This document shows, piece after piece, positions 9,106 through 16,774 of a stretch of 64,000 bases of DNA; the stretch's first letter is position 1, and every line of letters begins with the position of its first letter. Both the position numbers and the translations under genes were made by a program. The stretch comes from Roseicyclus marinus (lineage in GTDB: Bacteria > Pseudomonadota > Alphaproteobacteria > Rhodobacterales > Rhodobacteraceae). The notes beneath the pieces were generated by a model. That model made no database searches, was not told the DNA's origin, and saw only the letters and a list, made by a program, of their open reading frames with translations. Location: NCBI RefSeq assembly GCF_030163795.1, contig NZ_JASJOF010000004.1, positions 186,001 through 250,000 on the forward strand. Reading direction: 5' to 3'.

Positions 9106-10784
9106 TGTATCGCTATTCCGAATTCGACGAAAGCTTCGTCCGCTCCCGCGTGGCCCAGTTCCGTGCGCAGGTCGAACGCCGCATCGACGGCTCACTGACC
9201 GAAGATGAATTCAAGCCGCTGCGCCTGATGAACGGGCTCTACCTGCAGCTTCACGCCTACATGCTGCGGGTTGCGATCCCCTACGGAACGCTCGATTCCC
9301 GCCAGATGCGGCAACTAGCGCTGATCGCTGACCGCTGGGACAAGGGCTATGGCCATTTCACCACGCGCCAGAACATCCAGTTCAACTGGCCCAAACTGGC
9401 CGACGTGCCCGATATGCTGGAGGCGCTGGCCGATGTCGGCATGCATGCGATCCAGACCAGCGGCAACACGATCCGCAACGTCACCGCCGACCATTTCGCG
9501 GGCGCTGCAGCGGGCGAGGTGGCCGATCCCCGCCCCGTGGCGGAACTCATCCGGCAATGGTCGACCGATCATCCCGAATTCCAGTTTCTGCCCCGCAAGT
9601 TCAAGGTGGCCGTGACCGGCCATCCGGACGACCGCGCGGTGACGGCCGCCCATGACATCGGGCTACGTCTGGTGGAACGGGACGGACAAATCGGCGCAAC
9701 CGTTCTGGCCGGCGGCGGCCTCGGCCGGACACCGATGATCGGCAAGGTCTTGGCGGATTTCGTGCCGCTTGCCGACCTGCTGCCCTATCTGGAAGCCGTG
9801 GTGGCCGTCTACAACCTGCTCGGACGACGCGACAACAAGTACAAGGCACGGATCAAGATCACCGTGCATGAGAACGGCATCGAGGAAATCCGCGCGCAGG
9901 TGGAGGCGGAATTCGTCGACCGCAAGCGGCTGTTCTCGGGTGTGGATCAGGCGATGCTCGCCGCGATCACCACGCAATTCGCGCCCCCCGCCTTCGAGGC
10001 CGAGGCCGAAGGCGACTACGAAACATGGCGCGCCGTCGATCCGGTGTTCCGCGCCTTCACAGACACCAACGTCACCCCGCACCGCCAGCCGGGCTACGCG
10101 ATCCTGACCGTGAGCCTCAAGGCGCATGGCGCCACACCCGGCGATGCGACCAGCGACCAGATGCGGCTTCTGGCTGATCTCGCCGAGCGCTATGCCCATG
10201 ACGAATTGCGCATCAGCCATGAGCAGAACGTCATCCTGCCCCATCTGCCCAAACGGCATCTCAAGGCGGTTCACGACGCGCTTTTGGCAGCGGGGCTTGC
10301 CACGGCGAATGTCGGCCTCGTCTCCGACATCATCGCCTGCCCCGGCATGGATTATTGCGCGCTGGCCACCGCGCGCTCGATCCCCGTCGCCCAAGGCATC
10401 GCGCTTCGCTTCGAAGAATTGCGGCTGGAGCACGAGATCGGGCCGCTCAAGATCAAGATCTCGGGCTGCATCAACGCCTGCGGGCACCATCATGTCGGCC
10501 ATATCGGCATTCTGGGATTGGACCGCGCGGGAGTGGAAAATTACCAGATCACGCTCGGCGGCGACGGTGGCCCCGATGCCGTCATCGGCGAACGCACGGG
10601 CCCCGGTTTCGCCTATGACCAGATCATTCCCGCGGTCGAACGCATCCTGCGCGCCTATCTTGCCCTGCGCGAGGGCCCGGGCGAAACTTTCCTCGACGCC
10701 TACCGCAGGCTGGGGATGGAACCGTTCAAGGCCGCGCTCTACGACACCGAAGAGACGGACGGAGCGCGGGCCGATGCAGCCTGA
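9105..10784 (+). CDS. cysI: Sirohaem-dependent sulfite (nitrite/sulfite) reductase haemoprotein
   Basis: The enzyme reduces sulfite to sulfide with six electrons. The 559-residue protein begins MYRYSEFDESF at the ATG at 9105, after GGAGGGG. The longer frame from 8889 overlaps DUF2849 and is rejected. Four cysteines that hold the 4Fe-4S cluster and sirohaem are present: Cys412 and Cys418 (ACPGMDYCA) and Cys455 and Cys459 (SGCINACGHH). No flavoprotein partner (cysJ) is nearby; the ferredoxin-NADP reductase downstream is a possible electron source. It overlaps cysH by 11 bases. Confidence 0.95.
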   Translation: MYRYSEFDESFVRSRVAQFRAQVERRIDGSLTEDEFKPLRLMNGLYLQLHAYMLRVAIPYGTLDSRQMRQLALIADRWDKGYGHFTTRQNIQFNWPKLADVPDMLEALADVGMHAIQTSGNTIRNVTADHFAGAAAGEVADPRPVAELIRQWSTDHPEFQFLPRKFKVAVTGHPDDRAVTAAHDIGLRLVERDGQIGATVLAGGGLGRTPMIGKVLADFVPLADLLPYLEAVVAVYNLLGRRDNKYKARIKITVHENGIEEIRAQVEAEFVDRKRLFSGVDQAMLAAITTQFAPPAFEAEAEGDYETWRAVDPVFRAFTDTNVTPHRQPGYAILTVSLKAHGATPGDATSDQMRLLADLAERYAHDELRISHEQNVILPHLPKRHLKAVHDALLAAGLATANVGLVSDIIACPGMDYCALATARSIPVAQGIALRFEELRLEHEIGPLKIKISGCINACGHHHVGHIGILGLDRAGVENYQITLGGDGGPDAVIGERTGPGFAYDQIIPAVERILRAYLALREGPGETFLDAYRRLGMEPFKAALYDTEETDGARADAA

Positions 10785-11517
10785 TCCAACGCTGACGGAC
10801 CGGATCGCGGCGCTGAACGCGCGCTACCGGCATCGCTCCGCCACCTCGGTGGTGGAACATGCCTTGCGCGACGGCGACACGGGCGAGGTGGCGCTGGTCT
10901 CCTCCTTCGGGGCAGAATCGGTGGTGCTGTTGCACATGGTGGCCGTGGTGGACCCTGCCACCCCGGTCCTTTTCGTCGATACGCAGATGCTGTTTCCCGA
11001 AACGCTGGAGTACCAGCGCGACGTGGCCGAGCGCCTTGAGCTTGCCGATCTTCGCATCATCCGCGCGGCGCCGGTGCGTCTGTCCGCCCGCGACCCCGAG
11101 GGCGACCTGCACCGGAAAGATCCCGACGCCTGCTGCACCTTGCGCAAGACAGAACCGCTGGAACGCGCGCTTGGCGCCTTCGACGCCTGGATCACCGGGC
11201 GCAAGCGGTTCCAGTCGGGCACAAGGGCGGAACTGGCGTTTTTCGAGGAAGAGACGGGGACGGGACGGATCAAGATCAACCCGCTCGCCCATTGGGCCCC
11301 GCAGGACGTGGCCGACTACATGGTGAACAACCGCCTGCCCCGGCATCCGCTGGTGGCGCACGGCTATCCGTCGATCGGCTGCGCGCCCTGCACGACGCCG
11401 GTAAAGCCCGGCGAAGACCCTCGCGCGGGCCGGTGGCGCGGCAGCGACAAGGAAGAATGCGGCATCCATTTCGTGGACGGGCGCATGGTGCGCGGCCCGC
11501 TCAAGGCCGCTTCTTGA
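10774..11517 (+). CDS. cysH: Adenylyl-sulfate (APS) reductase, thioredoxin-dependent
   Basis: It reduces activated sulfate to sulfite. The 247-residue protein has the two cysteine pairs typical of the 4Fe-4S APS reductases, Cys120-Cys121 (DACCTLRK) and Cys203/Cys206 (GCAPC), plus the catalytic C-terminal Cys229 in ECGIH. The N-terminal P-loop-like SSFGAES is present. These cysteines argue for APS rather than PAPS as substrate. The ATG at 10774 lies inside the end of cysI, so translation is coupled. Confidence 0.94.
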   Translation: MQPDPTLTDRIAALNARYRHRSATSVVEHALRDGDTGEVALVSSFGAESVVLLHMVAVVDPATPVLFVDTQMLFPETLEYQRDVAERLELADLRIIRAAPVRLSARDPEGDLHRKDPDACCTLRKTEPLERALGAFDAWITGRKRFQSGTRAELAFFEEETGTGRIKINPLAHWAPQDVADYMVNNRLPRHPLVAHGYPSIGCAPCTTPVKPGEDPRAGRWRGSDKEECGIHFVDGRMVRGPLKAAS

Positions 11518-11543
11518 TCCGTGGCGGCGTCGGGCCGTGCATG

Positions 11544-11562
11544 TTTTTGGAAAGATGAAGGG
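11544..11562 (-). repeat. CCTTCATCTT intergenic element, copy 1
   Basis: On the minus strand this reads CCCTTCATCTTTCCAAAAA. It lies in the 53-base gap between cysH and the DUF934 gene and matches the elements near 16.7, 19.2, 21.9, 26.7 and 36.1 kb. No hairpin accompanies this copy. Confidence 0.6.
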
Positions 11563-11570
11563 AAGCCGGA

Positions 11571-11981
11571 ATGGCAATCGTGATGCGCGATGCGGGCTTT
11601 GCCGCAGATGATTGGAACGGCCGGATCGCCCCGCTGCAAGAGGCGCAGGGCGATGACGTGATCGGTATCGACCTCGACCCGGGCGAGGATCTGGCGGCGC
11701 TATCCCCCCATCTTGGGCAGATCGCGCTGATCCGTGTGCGGTTCGGGGCCTTCAGCGACGGGCGCGGCTTTACCGTGGCGCGGCGGCTCAGGGCCATGGG
11801 CTTTACCGGGCGGCTGCGCGCCGCCGGCCCGATCCTTGCCGATCAATACGCCATGGCGCGCCGCGCGGGCTTCGACGAGGTCGAGGTGGACCCAAAGATT
11901 GCCGCCCGCCAACCCGAGGCACAATGGCTTGCCCGCGCCGATTGGCGCGCGGGCGACCATCAGGCGCGGCTTCGGGGATAA
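11571..11981 (+). CDS. DUF934 protein of the sulfite reductase operon
   Basis: This 136-residue protein matches DUF934, a family almost always adjacent to cysI. It has no catalytic motif; the segment RVRFGAFSDGRGFTVARRLR is typical. The ATG at 11571 follows AGGGAAG with good spacing. It is separated from cysH by 53 bases that hold a repeated intergenic element. Family neighbourhood suggests a helper of sulfite reduction; the biochemical role is not known to me. Confidence 0.88.
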   Translation: MAIVMRDAGFAADDWNGRIAPLQEAQGDDVIGIDLDPGEDLAALSPHLGQIALIRVRFGAFSDGRGFTVARRLRAMGFTGRLRAAGPILADQYAMARRAGFDEVEVDPKIAARQPEAQWLARADWRAGDHQARLRG

Positions 11982-12045
11982 GCGCAGGCTTTCCCTGACC
12001 CAGATCAAGGCTTAGACAGGCACCTGACGCTAGAGAGGTGCCGAC

Positions 12046-12912
12046 GTGGACAGGAGCGAGCAGAGACAAGTGAAAGACATCGACGCCCCCCAAACCGCCA
12101 AGGCGACCCCTACCCTGCCCGATGCGCAGGTCGTGACCGAGGTGGAGCATTACACCGACCGGCTGTTCCGCTTCCGCTGCACCCGGCCTGCAAGCTTGCG
12201 CTTCCGCTCGGGCGAATTCGTGATGATCGGCCTGATGGGCGATCCCGATCCCGAGACAGGCAAGCAAAAACCGCTGCTGCGGGCCTATTCCATCGCGTCG
12301 CCCTCGTGGGACGAGGAATTGGAATTCTATTCGATCAAGGTTCCGAACGGCCCCCTGACCTCGAAACTGCAGCATATCCAACCGGGCGACGAGATCATCT
12401 TGCGCCCCAAGCCCGTCGGCACGCTGGTGCATGATGCGCTCTTGCCGGGCAAGCGGCTGTGGTTCTTCGCCACCGGAACGGGCATCGCGCCCTTCGCAAG
12501 CCTGCTGCGCGAGCCGCAGACCTATGCCGACTACGACGAGGTGATCCTGACCCACACCTGCCGCGAAGTGGGCGAGTTGACCTATGGCGCCCGCCTGATC
12601 GAGGCGATCCGGCAAGACGAGCTGCTGGCCGAATTGATCGGCGAAGGGTTCGCCGACAAGCTGCGCTACTACCCGACGACGACCCGCGAGCAGAGCCCCA
12701 AGATGGGCCGCATCACCGACCTGATGCGCTCGGGCGAGGTCTTTGCCGATCTGGATGTCGCGCCCCTTTCGCCCGCCACCGACCGCGCGATGGTCTGTGG
12801 CAATCTGGCCTTCAACCTCGAGATCAAGGAGATGCTCGAAGGCTATGGCCTGACCGAGGGTGCGAATTCCAAACCGGCGGAATATGTGGTGGAAAAGGCA
12901 TTCCTCGACTGA
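12046..12912 (+). CDS. fpr: Ferredoxin/flavodoxin-NADP(+) reductase
   Basis: This FAD enzyme moves electrons between NADPH and ferredoxin or flavodoxin. The 288-residue protein closely follows the Rhodobacter Fpr pattern: FAD motif RAYSIASPSWDEELEFYSIK, NADP motif ATGTGIAPFASLLREP, YYPTTTRE, GRITDLM, and C-terminal EYVVEKAF. The GTG start at 12046 has AGAGAGG 6 bases upstream; a second in-frame GTG at 12070 is an alternative. As the last gene of the cys block it may feed sulfite reductase, and it is also a general redox enzyme. Confidence 0.93.
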   Translation: MDRSEQRQVKDIDAPQTAKATPTLPDAQVVTEVEHYTDRLFRFRCTRPASLRFRSGEFVMIGLMGDPDPETGKQKPLLRAYSIASPSWDEELEFYSIKVPNGPLTSKLQHIQPGDEIILRPKPVGTLVHDALLPGKRLWFFATGTGIAPFASLLREPQTYADYDEVILTHTCREVGELTYGARLIEAIRQDELLAELIGEGFADKLRYYPTTTREQSPKMGRITDLMRSGEVFADLDVAPLSPATDRAMVCGNLAFNLEIKEMLEGYGLTEGANSKPAEYVVEKAFLD

Positions 12913-12932
12913 CCTCGGCCCACCACGGCATG

Positions 12933-12969
12933 AAAAAGCCCCCCGCGACGTGATCGCGGGGGGCTTTTT
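12933..12969. terminator. Bidirectional terminator after fpr
   Basis: A near-perfect 16-base stem (AAAAAGCCCCCCGCGA with TCGCGGGGGGCTTTTT) has a 5-base loop. The flanking A and T runs let it serve both fpr on the plus strand and the alanine-rich gene ending at 12988 on the minus strand. Confidence 0.92.
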
Positions 12970-12987
12970 ACGTGTTGCACCCAAGGT

Positions 12988-13668
12988 TTACTGGGCGATC
13001 CCCAGCGCCTCACGCGCCTGCGTCAGCGCGCCTTCGAGCAGCGCGGGATTGTCGCGGGCGCCCTGCAGCGCGGTGGTGAGCGTGGTGCGCGTCATCGGCG
13101 ACAGATCCGCCGCCTCGATGGCGGCGATGGCCTGATCAAAGTCGAAACCCTCTGCGGTGAAGATCTCGGCCAGCGCGGCATCGCCCGCGGCTTCGGCGGC
13201 GACGGCGGTTTCGGCGGTGGCGGTATCGGCCGTACCTTCCACGGCCTCGACAGCCGCTTCGACGGCGGCGGCGGCATCCGAAGCAGCGGCTTCGGCGGCC
13301 TCGGTTGCGCCTTCGACGGCGGCCTCGACGGCTTCGGTCGCGGTTTCGGCGGCTTCGGCGGCAGCGGCCTCTGCGGCGGCGGCAGCTTCGGCAGCGGCGG
13401 CTTCGGCGGCGGCGGCGGCGTCGGCGGCGGCGGCTTCGGCGGCGGCGGCGGCCTCGGCGGCGGCAGCTTCCGCAGCGGCAAGGGCCTCGGCGGCGGCGGC
13501 TTCGGCGGCTGCAGCTTCTTCCGCTGCGGCGGCTTCGGCGGCGGCGGCAGCCTCGGCTGCAGCTGCGGCCGCTTCTTCAGCAGCGCGCGTCGCGTTCGAT
13601 TGCATCAGGAAATAACCGCCCCCGCCAAGGGCGGCGAGGATCACGATGATGATGAGTACTCGGTTCAT
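12988..13668 (-). CDS. Membrane-anchored alanine-rich repeat protein
   Basis: The start at 13668 ([18 protein letters not shown]) is chosen because GGGGGAAG lies just upstream; an extension to 13749 lacks such a site. The 226-residue protein has an N-terminal membrane segment (about 4-21) and then some 140 residues built almost only of Ala with regularly spaced Glu (AEAAAA units), drifting to Thr/Val-containing variants. A short ordinary C-terminal domain (about 165-226: [31 protein letters not shown]) follows. The repeat should form one long helix, so a TolA-like periplasmic spacer is a reasonable guess. No family was recognised. Confidence 0.75.
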   Translation of the reverse strand: MNRVLIIIVILAALGGGGYFLMQSNATRAAEEAAAAAAEAAAAAEAAAAEEAAAAEAAAAEALAAAEAAAAEAAAAAEAAAADAAAAAEAAAAEAAAAAEAAAAEAAETATEAVEAAVEGATEAAEAAASDAAAAVEAAVEAVEGTADTATAETAVAAEAAGDAALAEIFTAEGFDFDQAIAAIEAADLSPMTRTTLTTALQGARDNPALLEGALTQAREALGIAQ

Positions 13669-13838
13669 GTCTTCCCCCATAGGGATAGGTATAAAGATCA
13701 TCGCGACATATGCGGCCCCTGCCCTCGGCGCAATGCCGCATCGCGGCACGACGGGGAAACCGGCGGGCCGCTGCCCAAATCGCCTTGAAAGCCGAGCCGC
13801 CAGCGATTACCGTGCGCGCTCGTACACTGGCAACCTTC

Positions 13839-13852
13839 AGGAGGCCCCCATA
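13839..13852 (+). promoter_or_regulatory. infC ribosome binding site with ATA start
   Basis: A perfect AGGAGG at 13839-13844 is followed after 5 bases by ATA at 13850. No ATG, GTG or TTG occurs in frame near this position until inside the conserved body of IF3. Rare start codons on infC are the known basis of IF3 autoregulation in Escherichia coli (AUU). Confidence 0.75.
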
Positions 13853-14392
13853 GCCCGCAGACCCCATAATGCGCCGCCGCAACGCGAAACCGGCCCGCGC
13901 ATCAACGACCGCATCCGCGCCCCCGAGATCCGCCTGATCGGCGCCGATGGCGAAAACGTAGGCGTCGTGACGCCCGCCCGTGCCCTTGTCATGGCCGAGG
14001 AAGCCGGGCTCGACCTGGTCGAGATCTCGCCCAATGCCGAGCCGCCCGTTTGCAAGATCATGGATTTCGGCAAGTACAAGTACGAAACCCAGAAACGCGA
14101 GGCCGAGGCCCGCAAGAAGCAGAAGATCATCGAGGTCAAGGAGGTCAAGTTCCGCCCGAACACCGACACCCATGACTACGAGGTCAAGATGCGCTCGGTG
14201 ACCAAGTTCCTGCAGAACGGCGACAAGGTTAAGGTCACGCTGCGGTTCCGGGGCCGGGAAATGGCCCACCAGAACCTCGGGCGCGAATTGCTCGAACGGG
14301 TGGCCGCCGATATCGACGGCTTGGGCAAGGTGGAAAACATGCCCAAACTCGAAGGCCGCCAGATGGTGATGATGATCGGCCCCTCCAAGTGA
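13850..14392 (+). CDS. infC: Translation initiation factor IF-3 with noncanonical ATA start
   Basis: IF-3 binds the 30S subunit and discriminates against wrong start codons. From the ATA the product is 180 residues, the standard length. It begins [19 protein letters not shown] after the initiator and includes the signatures [24 protein letters not shown] and [14 protein letters not shown]. In-frame ATGs upstream (from 13646) run into unrelated sequence overlapping the 5' end of the opposite gene. The usual downstream rpmI-rplT genes are absent, and a terminator follows at once. Confidence 0.93.
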   Translation: MARRPHNAPPQRETGPRINDRIRAPEIRLIGADGENVGVVTPARALVMAEEAGLDLVEISPNAEPPVCKIMDFGKYKYETQKREAEARKKQKIIEVKEVKFRPNTDTHDYEVKMRSVTKFLQNGDKVKVTLRFRGREMAHQNLGRELLERVAADIDGLGKVENMPKLEGRQMVMMIGPSK

Positions 14393-14427
14393 TGGGGCCC
14401 AGCCCGCAGTCTGCGGCATGACGACGG

Positions 14428-14451
14428 GGCGCGCCGATGGCGCGCCTTTTT
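14428..14451 (+). terminator. Rho-independent terminator after infC
   Basis: GGCGCGCC and GGCGCGCC form a perfect 8-base stem with loop GAT, followed by five T residues. It shows that infC is transcribed alone. Confidence 0.9.
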
Positions 14452-14495
14452 CTTTGGGGATTGGTCGCGCCCCCGCGACACGCTAAACTTGCGCC

Positions 14496-14777
14496 ATGAA
14501 CCACGCCCTTCGCCTGCTCGTCTGCGCCTTGCCGCTTCTGCCTGCCGATCTTGCGCGGGCAGAGGGGCTGGAACTGTCGGGCTCCATCGCGATGGGCCTT
14601 GCGGGCGGGTCGAACACCGCTGGGGCGGATGACCTGCGCCCGGTGGCCGACCTCGACCTCCGTGTACGTCTCAGCCACACCACGGATGCCGGGCTGACGC
14701 TGGCCTTCGAATACGAGTTCCACGACATCGAGACAGAGAGCCAGCGCACAACTCCGGGCATCCCGCGCCGCCGCTGA
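14496..14777 (+). CDS. Short secreted porin-like protein, possibly a truncated porin
   Basis: The 93-residue protein has a signal peptide (about 1-22, ending ARA) followed by alternating hydrophobic/polar stretches (LELSGSIAMGL, LDLRVRLSHTTDAGLTLAFEYEF) that resemble the first strands of Rhodobacter-type porins. Full porins are about 300 residues, so this looks like an N-terminal stub that ends in an abrupt basic tail (TPGIPRRR). It may be a decayed porin or a small independent gene. No strong ribosome site was seen. Confidence 0.5.
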   Translation: MNHALRLLVCALPLLPADLARAEGLELSGSIAMGLAGGSNTAGADDLRPVADLDLRVRLSHTTDAGLTLAFEYEFHDIETESQRTTPGIPRRR

Positions 14778-14874
14778 GGGCTTTTGGCACGAGGTTGTTG
14801 CGGGCTGGCCGCACCCCGCCTTTCGCGCACGAATTTGTCTTGAACCGCCCGGATTGGCGCTGCATCCTCCCATC

Positions 14875-15834
14875 ATGGGTCATGTAAGTTTTATCCTGTT
14901 TCCCGGTTTCCCCATGTTGGCTTACGCGGTCGCGCGCGAGGCGGTGGATATCGTCAACCGCCTGTCTGACGATCCGCGCCTGACCTGCGACACCCGCATC
15001 CCCGGACATAGCCGAACCGAGGCCTCGAACGGCTCCGTGATGGGCCCCGACCGCACAGATTGGGACGGGGCCGAGGATGTCGACCTCGCGCTCATCTTCT
15101 GCGGCGACGACTTGCCCAAACGCATCCCGAACGGGTTCCAGAATTTCCTCGCGCAGGTCGATGCGGCGGGCGGGCGTCTGGGCGGCGTGGCGGGGGGCAC
15201 CACGATCCTTGGCCGGATCGGGCGGCTCGACGGATGCCGCGCCGTCCTGCACCGCGCGCCCGAAAGCGACGAAACCTTTCCCGCGGTCGAAATCCTTGAT
15301 CGCCCCTATCTCCTGGACAACCGCCGCCTGACGGTCGCGGGCGGTCTGGCCATCGCCGATGCGCTCTGCGCATGGATCGCCGAACAGACAAGCCCCGCAC
15401 TTGCCGATGAGGTTTCGCGCGGCCTGATGAGCGGGCGTGTACAGCACCGCCAGACCTCCGCCCCGACCGAGCCCGAAGACAGCCCGGACGATCCCGTCAT
15501 CGCCGAGATGGAGGCCCAGATGCGCGCCCATCTTGCCGATCCCCTGCCCCTGTCGGATCTGGCCGAAAGCATGGGTCTCAGCCGCAAGGCGCTGCGCGGG
15601 CGCTGCATGCGGGCGCTTGGCGTCACGCCCTCCGACCATTACCTCGCGATCCGCCTGCGCCACGGTGCGGAATTGCTGCGCCATACCGCCATGCCGGTTT
15701 CGGAAATCGCGCGCGCCAGCGGCTTCGAAACGCTCGCGGGCTTCTCGCGGTCGATCCGCAACACGTTGGGCGTCAGCCCCTCGGCCATGCGCAAGATGGC
15801 GCGCGCCGCCCGCCTCGTTCAGAAATACGCCTGA
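14875..15834 (+). CDS. GlxA-type AraC family regulator with DJ-1/PfpI domain
   Basis: The 319-residue regulator has an N-terminal amidase-like (DJ-1/PfpI) domain (about 1-175: VSFILFPGFPMLAYAVA, LIFCGDDL, GGRLGGVAGGTTIL) and a C-terminal AraC/XylS double helix-turn-helix (about 210-310: LPLSDLAESMGLSRKALRG, PVSEIARASGFETLAGFSRS). The usual nucleophile Cys of the DJ-1 domain is not obvious. GlxA-like members in this group often control betaine, choline or carnitine use, but no such genes are adjacent. The ATG at 14875 is chosen over a TTG at 14854. It converges on the cox cluster across a shared terminator. Confidence 0.85.
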   Translation: MGHVSFILFPGFPMLAYAVAREAVDIVNRLSDDPRLTCDTRIPGHSRTEASNGSVMGPDRTDWDGAEDVDLALIFCGDDLPKRIPNGFQNFLAQVDAAGGRLGGVAGGTTILGRIGRLDGCRAVLHRAPESDETFPAVEILDRPYLLDNRRLTVAGGLAIADALCAWIAEQTSPALADEVSRGLMSGRVQHRQTSAPTEPEDSPDDPVIAEMEAQMRAHLADPLPLSDLAESMGLSRKALRGRCMRALGVTPSDHYLAIRLRHGAELLRHTAMPVSEIARASGFETLAGFSRSIRNTLGVSPSAMRKMARAARLVQKYA

Positions 15835-15850
15835 TCGCCGCGCCAAAGAA

Positions 15851-15876
15851 AAACGCCGGGTGTGACCCCGGCGTTT
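15851..15876. terminator. Bidirectional terminator between the GlxA-type regulator and coxM
   Basis: AAACGCCGGG pairs with CCCGGCGTTT around a 6-base loop, with A/T runs on both sides. It lies between two convergent genes. Confidence 0.85.
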
Positions 15877-15898
15877 GATTGTGTTGTGTGTTGGCCAC

Positions 15899-16687
15899 TC
15901 AGGCTGCGGCGACCGCGCGCCCGGTCATCACCTTCACCAGATGCGCGCGATAGGCATCGGTGCCGTGCAGGTCGGAAATCATCGTTCCCTCGGGCGGCGA
16001 CAGCGCGTCGATCGCGGCTTTCGAGAAATCGGCGTTCAAAGCCGCTTCCGCCTCGGCCCAGCGGAACACCCCGTCGGACGAGGCGCCCGTGACCGCCACC
16101 CGCACGCCATCGGCGTATTTGGCGACGAACACGCCAACCAGCGCAAAGCGCGAGGCGGGTTGGACGAACTTCTGGTAATTCACCTTCTGCGGCACGGGGA
16201 AGCGCACCTCGGTGATGATCTCGCCCTCGTTCAGCGCGGTCTCGAACATGCCGAGGAAATAATCGTCGGCCGCGATGTCACGGGTGTTGGTCTTGATCAC
16301 CGCCCCCGATCCCAGCGCCGCCGCCGGATAGCAGGCCGACGGGTCATTGTTGGCGAGGCTTCCGCCGATCGTCCCGCGATTGCGCACCGCTGGATCGCCG
16401 ATATGACCCGCAAGCGCTGCAAGCGCCGGATAATGGGCCGCCGCCTCGCGCGCCACGACCGCATGGGGCGTCGCCCCCCCGATGCAGACATGGCCCGCGT
16501 CATTCACGCAGACCCCGATCATCTCGGGGATGGAATTGAGGCTCACCAGCGTCGCCGGTGCCGCAAGCCGCTGCTTCATGGTCGGCAACAGCGTCTGGCC
16601 ACCGCCGAGCGCCTGCGCCTCCTCACCGGCCAGCGCCGCCACGGCCTCGTCGATGGTCTTGGGCTTGGCGAATTCGAAACTGTACAT
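15899..16687 (-). CDS. coxM: Molybdenum hydroxylase FAD subunit (CoxM-like)
   Basis: This is the medium, FAD-binding subunit of a xanthine dehydrogenase/CO-dehydrogenase family enzyme; it passes electrons from the iron-sulfur subunit onward. The 262-residue product shows the FAD motifs AQALGGGQTLLP and NRGTIGGSLANNDP. The start at 16687 (MYSFEFAKPKTIDEAV) follows GGGAGGAC; the longer frame to 16729 is unlikely. It is the last gene of the S-L-M order, which is the arrangement of form II clusters (form I is M-S-L). Confidence 0.88.
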   Translation of the reverse strand: MYSFEFAKPKTIDEAVAALAGEEAQALGGGQTLLPTMKQRLAAPATLVSLNSIPEMIGVCVNDAGHVCIGGATPHAVVAREAAAHYPALAALAGHIGDPAVRNRGTIGGSLANNDPSACYPAAALGSGAVIKTNTRDIAADDYFLGMFETALNEGEIITEVRFPVPQKVNYQKFVQPASRFALVGVFVAKYADGVRVAVTGASSDGVFRWAEAEAALNADFSKAAIDALSPPEGTMISDLHGTDAYRAHLVKVMTGRAVAAA

Positions 16688-16711
16688 CTGACGTCCTCCC
16701 GAAGGGTCCCG

Positions 16712-16765
16712 CCCTTCTTCGTTTTCCAAATATCCCGGGGGGTCCGGGGGGCTGGCCCCCCGCTC
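16712..16765. repeat. CCTTC(A/T)TC-type intergenic element with hairpin, copy 2
   Basis: CCCTTCTTCGTTTTCCAAATATCC is a variant of the CCTTCATCTT element, followed by a GC-rich hairpin (GGGGGGC-TG-GCCCCCC). It occupies the gap between coxL and coxM. Confidence 0.5.
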
Positions 16766-16774
16766 CCTCCATCC

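Noticed and set aside
10126-11517. A long extension upstream of cysH
   Set aside because: The first two thirds overlap cysI in another frame. The APS reductase begins at the ATG at 10774.
13000-13600. Possible CRISPR or tandem-repeat array
   Set aside because: The GCGGCGGCTTCGG-type repetition is the coding sequence of the alanine-rich protein; there are no spacers.
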